Part shown: piece by piece, positions 63,313-64,000 of the stretch | Numbering within the stretch: position 1 is the first letter of the stretch | Layout: every line of letters starts with the position of its first letter | DNA from: VRUE01 sp963725085 | GTDB lineage: Bacteria > Actinomycetota > Thermoleophilia > Solirubrobacterales > 70-9 | NCBI GenBank assembly: GCA_963725085.1 | Contig: CAVRXM010000003.1 | Span: forward strand, 1 to 64,000 | DNA: 64,000 nt | Reading direction: 5' to 3' | Notes under the pieces: generated by a model | Databases searched by the model: none | The model's input: the letters and a program-made list of their open reading frames with translations, nothing else | Told to the model about the DNA's origin: nothing | Program-made: the position numbers and the translations under genes

Positions 63313-64000
63313 TCAGATCTGCTCGGGCACCATCTCGATCGCGCCGCAGGGACACTCGGCGACGCACATTCCGCAGCCCTTGCAGAAGTCGAGGTCGATT
63401 TCGTAGAGCTCGCCGGGCTTGCCGAGCTTGATGACCGCGTTGTCGGGGCAGACGCCGTAGCAGTTGTCACAGGAGAAGCAGTTGCCGCAGGACAGACAGC
63501 GACGAGCCTCGTACAGAGCGTTGTCGGAATCGAGGCCGCCGAGAACCTCCTCGAAGCTGGAGCGACGCCGCTCGACCTCTAGCTGCGGCTGGACGGTACG
63601 GGGCGCATCCGAGTAGTACCAGGTGTTGAGCATCTCGAAGCCGACAATCTCGTGCTTGGGTGGCGGAGCGTATTCACGTTCGCGCAACCAGCCGTCGATG
63701 TTGCGGGCGGCCTTCTTGCCGTGGCCGATCGCGACGGTGACCGAGCGCTCGGCGGGAACCATGTCGCCGCCGGCGAAGATCCCGCGGTGGCCGGTCATCA
63801 TGTTTGGGCCGACCTGGACGACGCCGTCCTCGACCTCGATCTCCTCGACGTCCTCGAGCAGCGACAGATCGACGTCCTGGCCGAGGGCGAGGATCAGCGA
63901 GTCCGCCTCCAGCTCCTCGAGCTCGCCGGTGGGCTGGGGGAAGCCGCTCTCGTCGAGCTCCATGTGCTCGAGCACCAGCTTTCCCTCGTCGGCGTGTTTG
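63313..64000 (-). CDS. Fe-S NAD(P)-linked oxidoreductase, GltD-like, C-terminal part
   Basis: 229 residues visible; the N-terminus lies beyond base 64000. The pyridine nucleotide-disulfide oxidoreductase part ends with ADSLILALGQDVDLSLL and HRGIFAGGDMVPAERSVTVA (FAD-binding GGD), AIGHGKKAARNIDGWL, as in glutamate synthase small subunit-like flavoproteins. Then come cysteine clusters: CLSCGNCFSCDNCYGVCP and CKGCGMCVAECPCGAIEMVP (two 4Fe-4S sites of ferredoxin type plus an extra CxxC). Probably an electron-transfer subunit joining NAD(P)H to a ferredoxin-dependent enzyme; the partner is not in view. Confidence 0.88.
   Translation of the reverse strand, partial: KHADEGKLVLEHMELDESGFPQPTGELEELEADSLILALGQDVDLSLLEDVEEIEVEDGVVQVGPNMMTGHRGIFAGGDMVPAERSVTVAIGHGKKAARNIDGWLREREYAPPPKHEIVGFEMLNTWYYSDAPRTVQPQLEVERRRSSFEEVLGGLDSDNALYEARRCLSCGNCFSCDNCYGVCPDNAVIKLGKPGELYEIDLDFCKGCGMCVAECPCGAIEMVPEQI

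Overview
The window is 64 kb of very GC-rich chromosomal DNA from a free-living actinobacterium, most likely of the Thermoleophilia/Solirubrobacterales type. This is an inference from gene content and style: nearly all coding is GC-rich with GTG and TTG starts, many 1-11 nt gene overlaps, a Gram-positive SOS box (CGAAC-N4-GTTCG), an AlkB-rubredoxin-TetR cluster, MMPL transporters, a c-di-AMP (ydaO) riboswitch before an RlpA-type gene, and System I cytochrome c maturation with a CxxxY-type CcmE. No phage, plasmid or CRISPR signature was seen. One IS481-type insertion sequence is present.

Layout. 0-1.1 kb: tail of an MMPL transporter. 1.2-9.5 kb: a fatty-acid/beta-oxidation operon (TetR, thiolase, FabG4-like reductase, MaoC, two acyl-CoA dehydrogenases, acyl-CoA synthetase) with a palindromic TetR operator in front. 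9.5-18.8 kb: class III aminotransferase, SnoaL-like protein, GGDEF-EAL protein, YyaL-type thioredoxin-domain protein, a second MMPL transporter, glutamine synthetase. 18.9-22.4 kb: an AhpD-like gene with an elaborate promoter, a secreted protein, an RlpA-like protein under a ydaO riboswitch, RNase P RNA, LexA with its SOS box, tRNA-Leu(GAG). 22.4-33 kb: small catabolic and regulatory genes (VOC, cytochrome P450, ArsR/SRPBCC pair, D-aminoacyl-tRNA deacylase, methyltransferases, GNATs, GMC oxidoreductase) and the alkane hydroxylase operon. 33-46 kb: SecG, CcmF, CcmE, a large secreted repeat protein, a ZIP transporter, tRNA-Gly(CCC), CcmG/CcmH, the IS element, a ParA-like protein, ArgS. 46-64 kb: phosphoesterase, lipoprotein plus Ser/Thr kinase, the glycolytic run gap-pgk-tpiA-gpmI-tgt, an ABC exporter, rapZ, uvrC, enoyl-CoA hydratase, a cupredoxin lipoprotein, a small kinase and hotdog protein, a TadE-like/M15/lytic-transglycosylase fusion and an Fe-S oxidoreductase running out of the window.

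Functional picture: an aerobic heterotroph that activates and oxidises fatty acids and alkanes (AlkB, rubredoxin, P450, GMC oxidoreductase, FadD/ACAD/MaoC/thiolase), respires with c-type cytochromes, and remodels its wall with secreted hydrolases partly controlled by c-di-AMP.

Caution on the data: sixteen otherwise complete genes, including the essential argS, need about 27 one-base corrections to read through, and every one can be modelled as a surplus base, never a missing one. After correction every gene length becomes a multiple of three (the thiolase only if it ends at its 3209 stop and carries three surplus bases). I annotate these as single genes and give the approximate position of each break. 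The most interesting biology, in my view, is the peptidoglycan-hydrolase fusion at 61.9-63.2 kb, an in-frame palindromic element inside pgk, an IS that landed on overlapping CTAG stop codons and regenerated both, and a possible link between glutamate codon choice and membrane topology.
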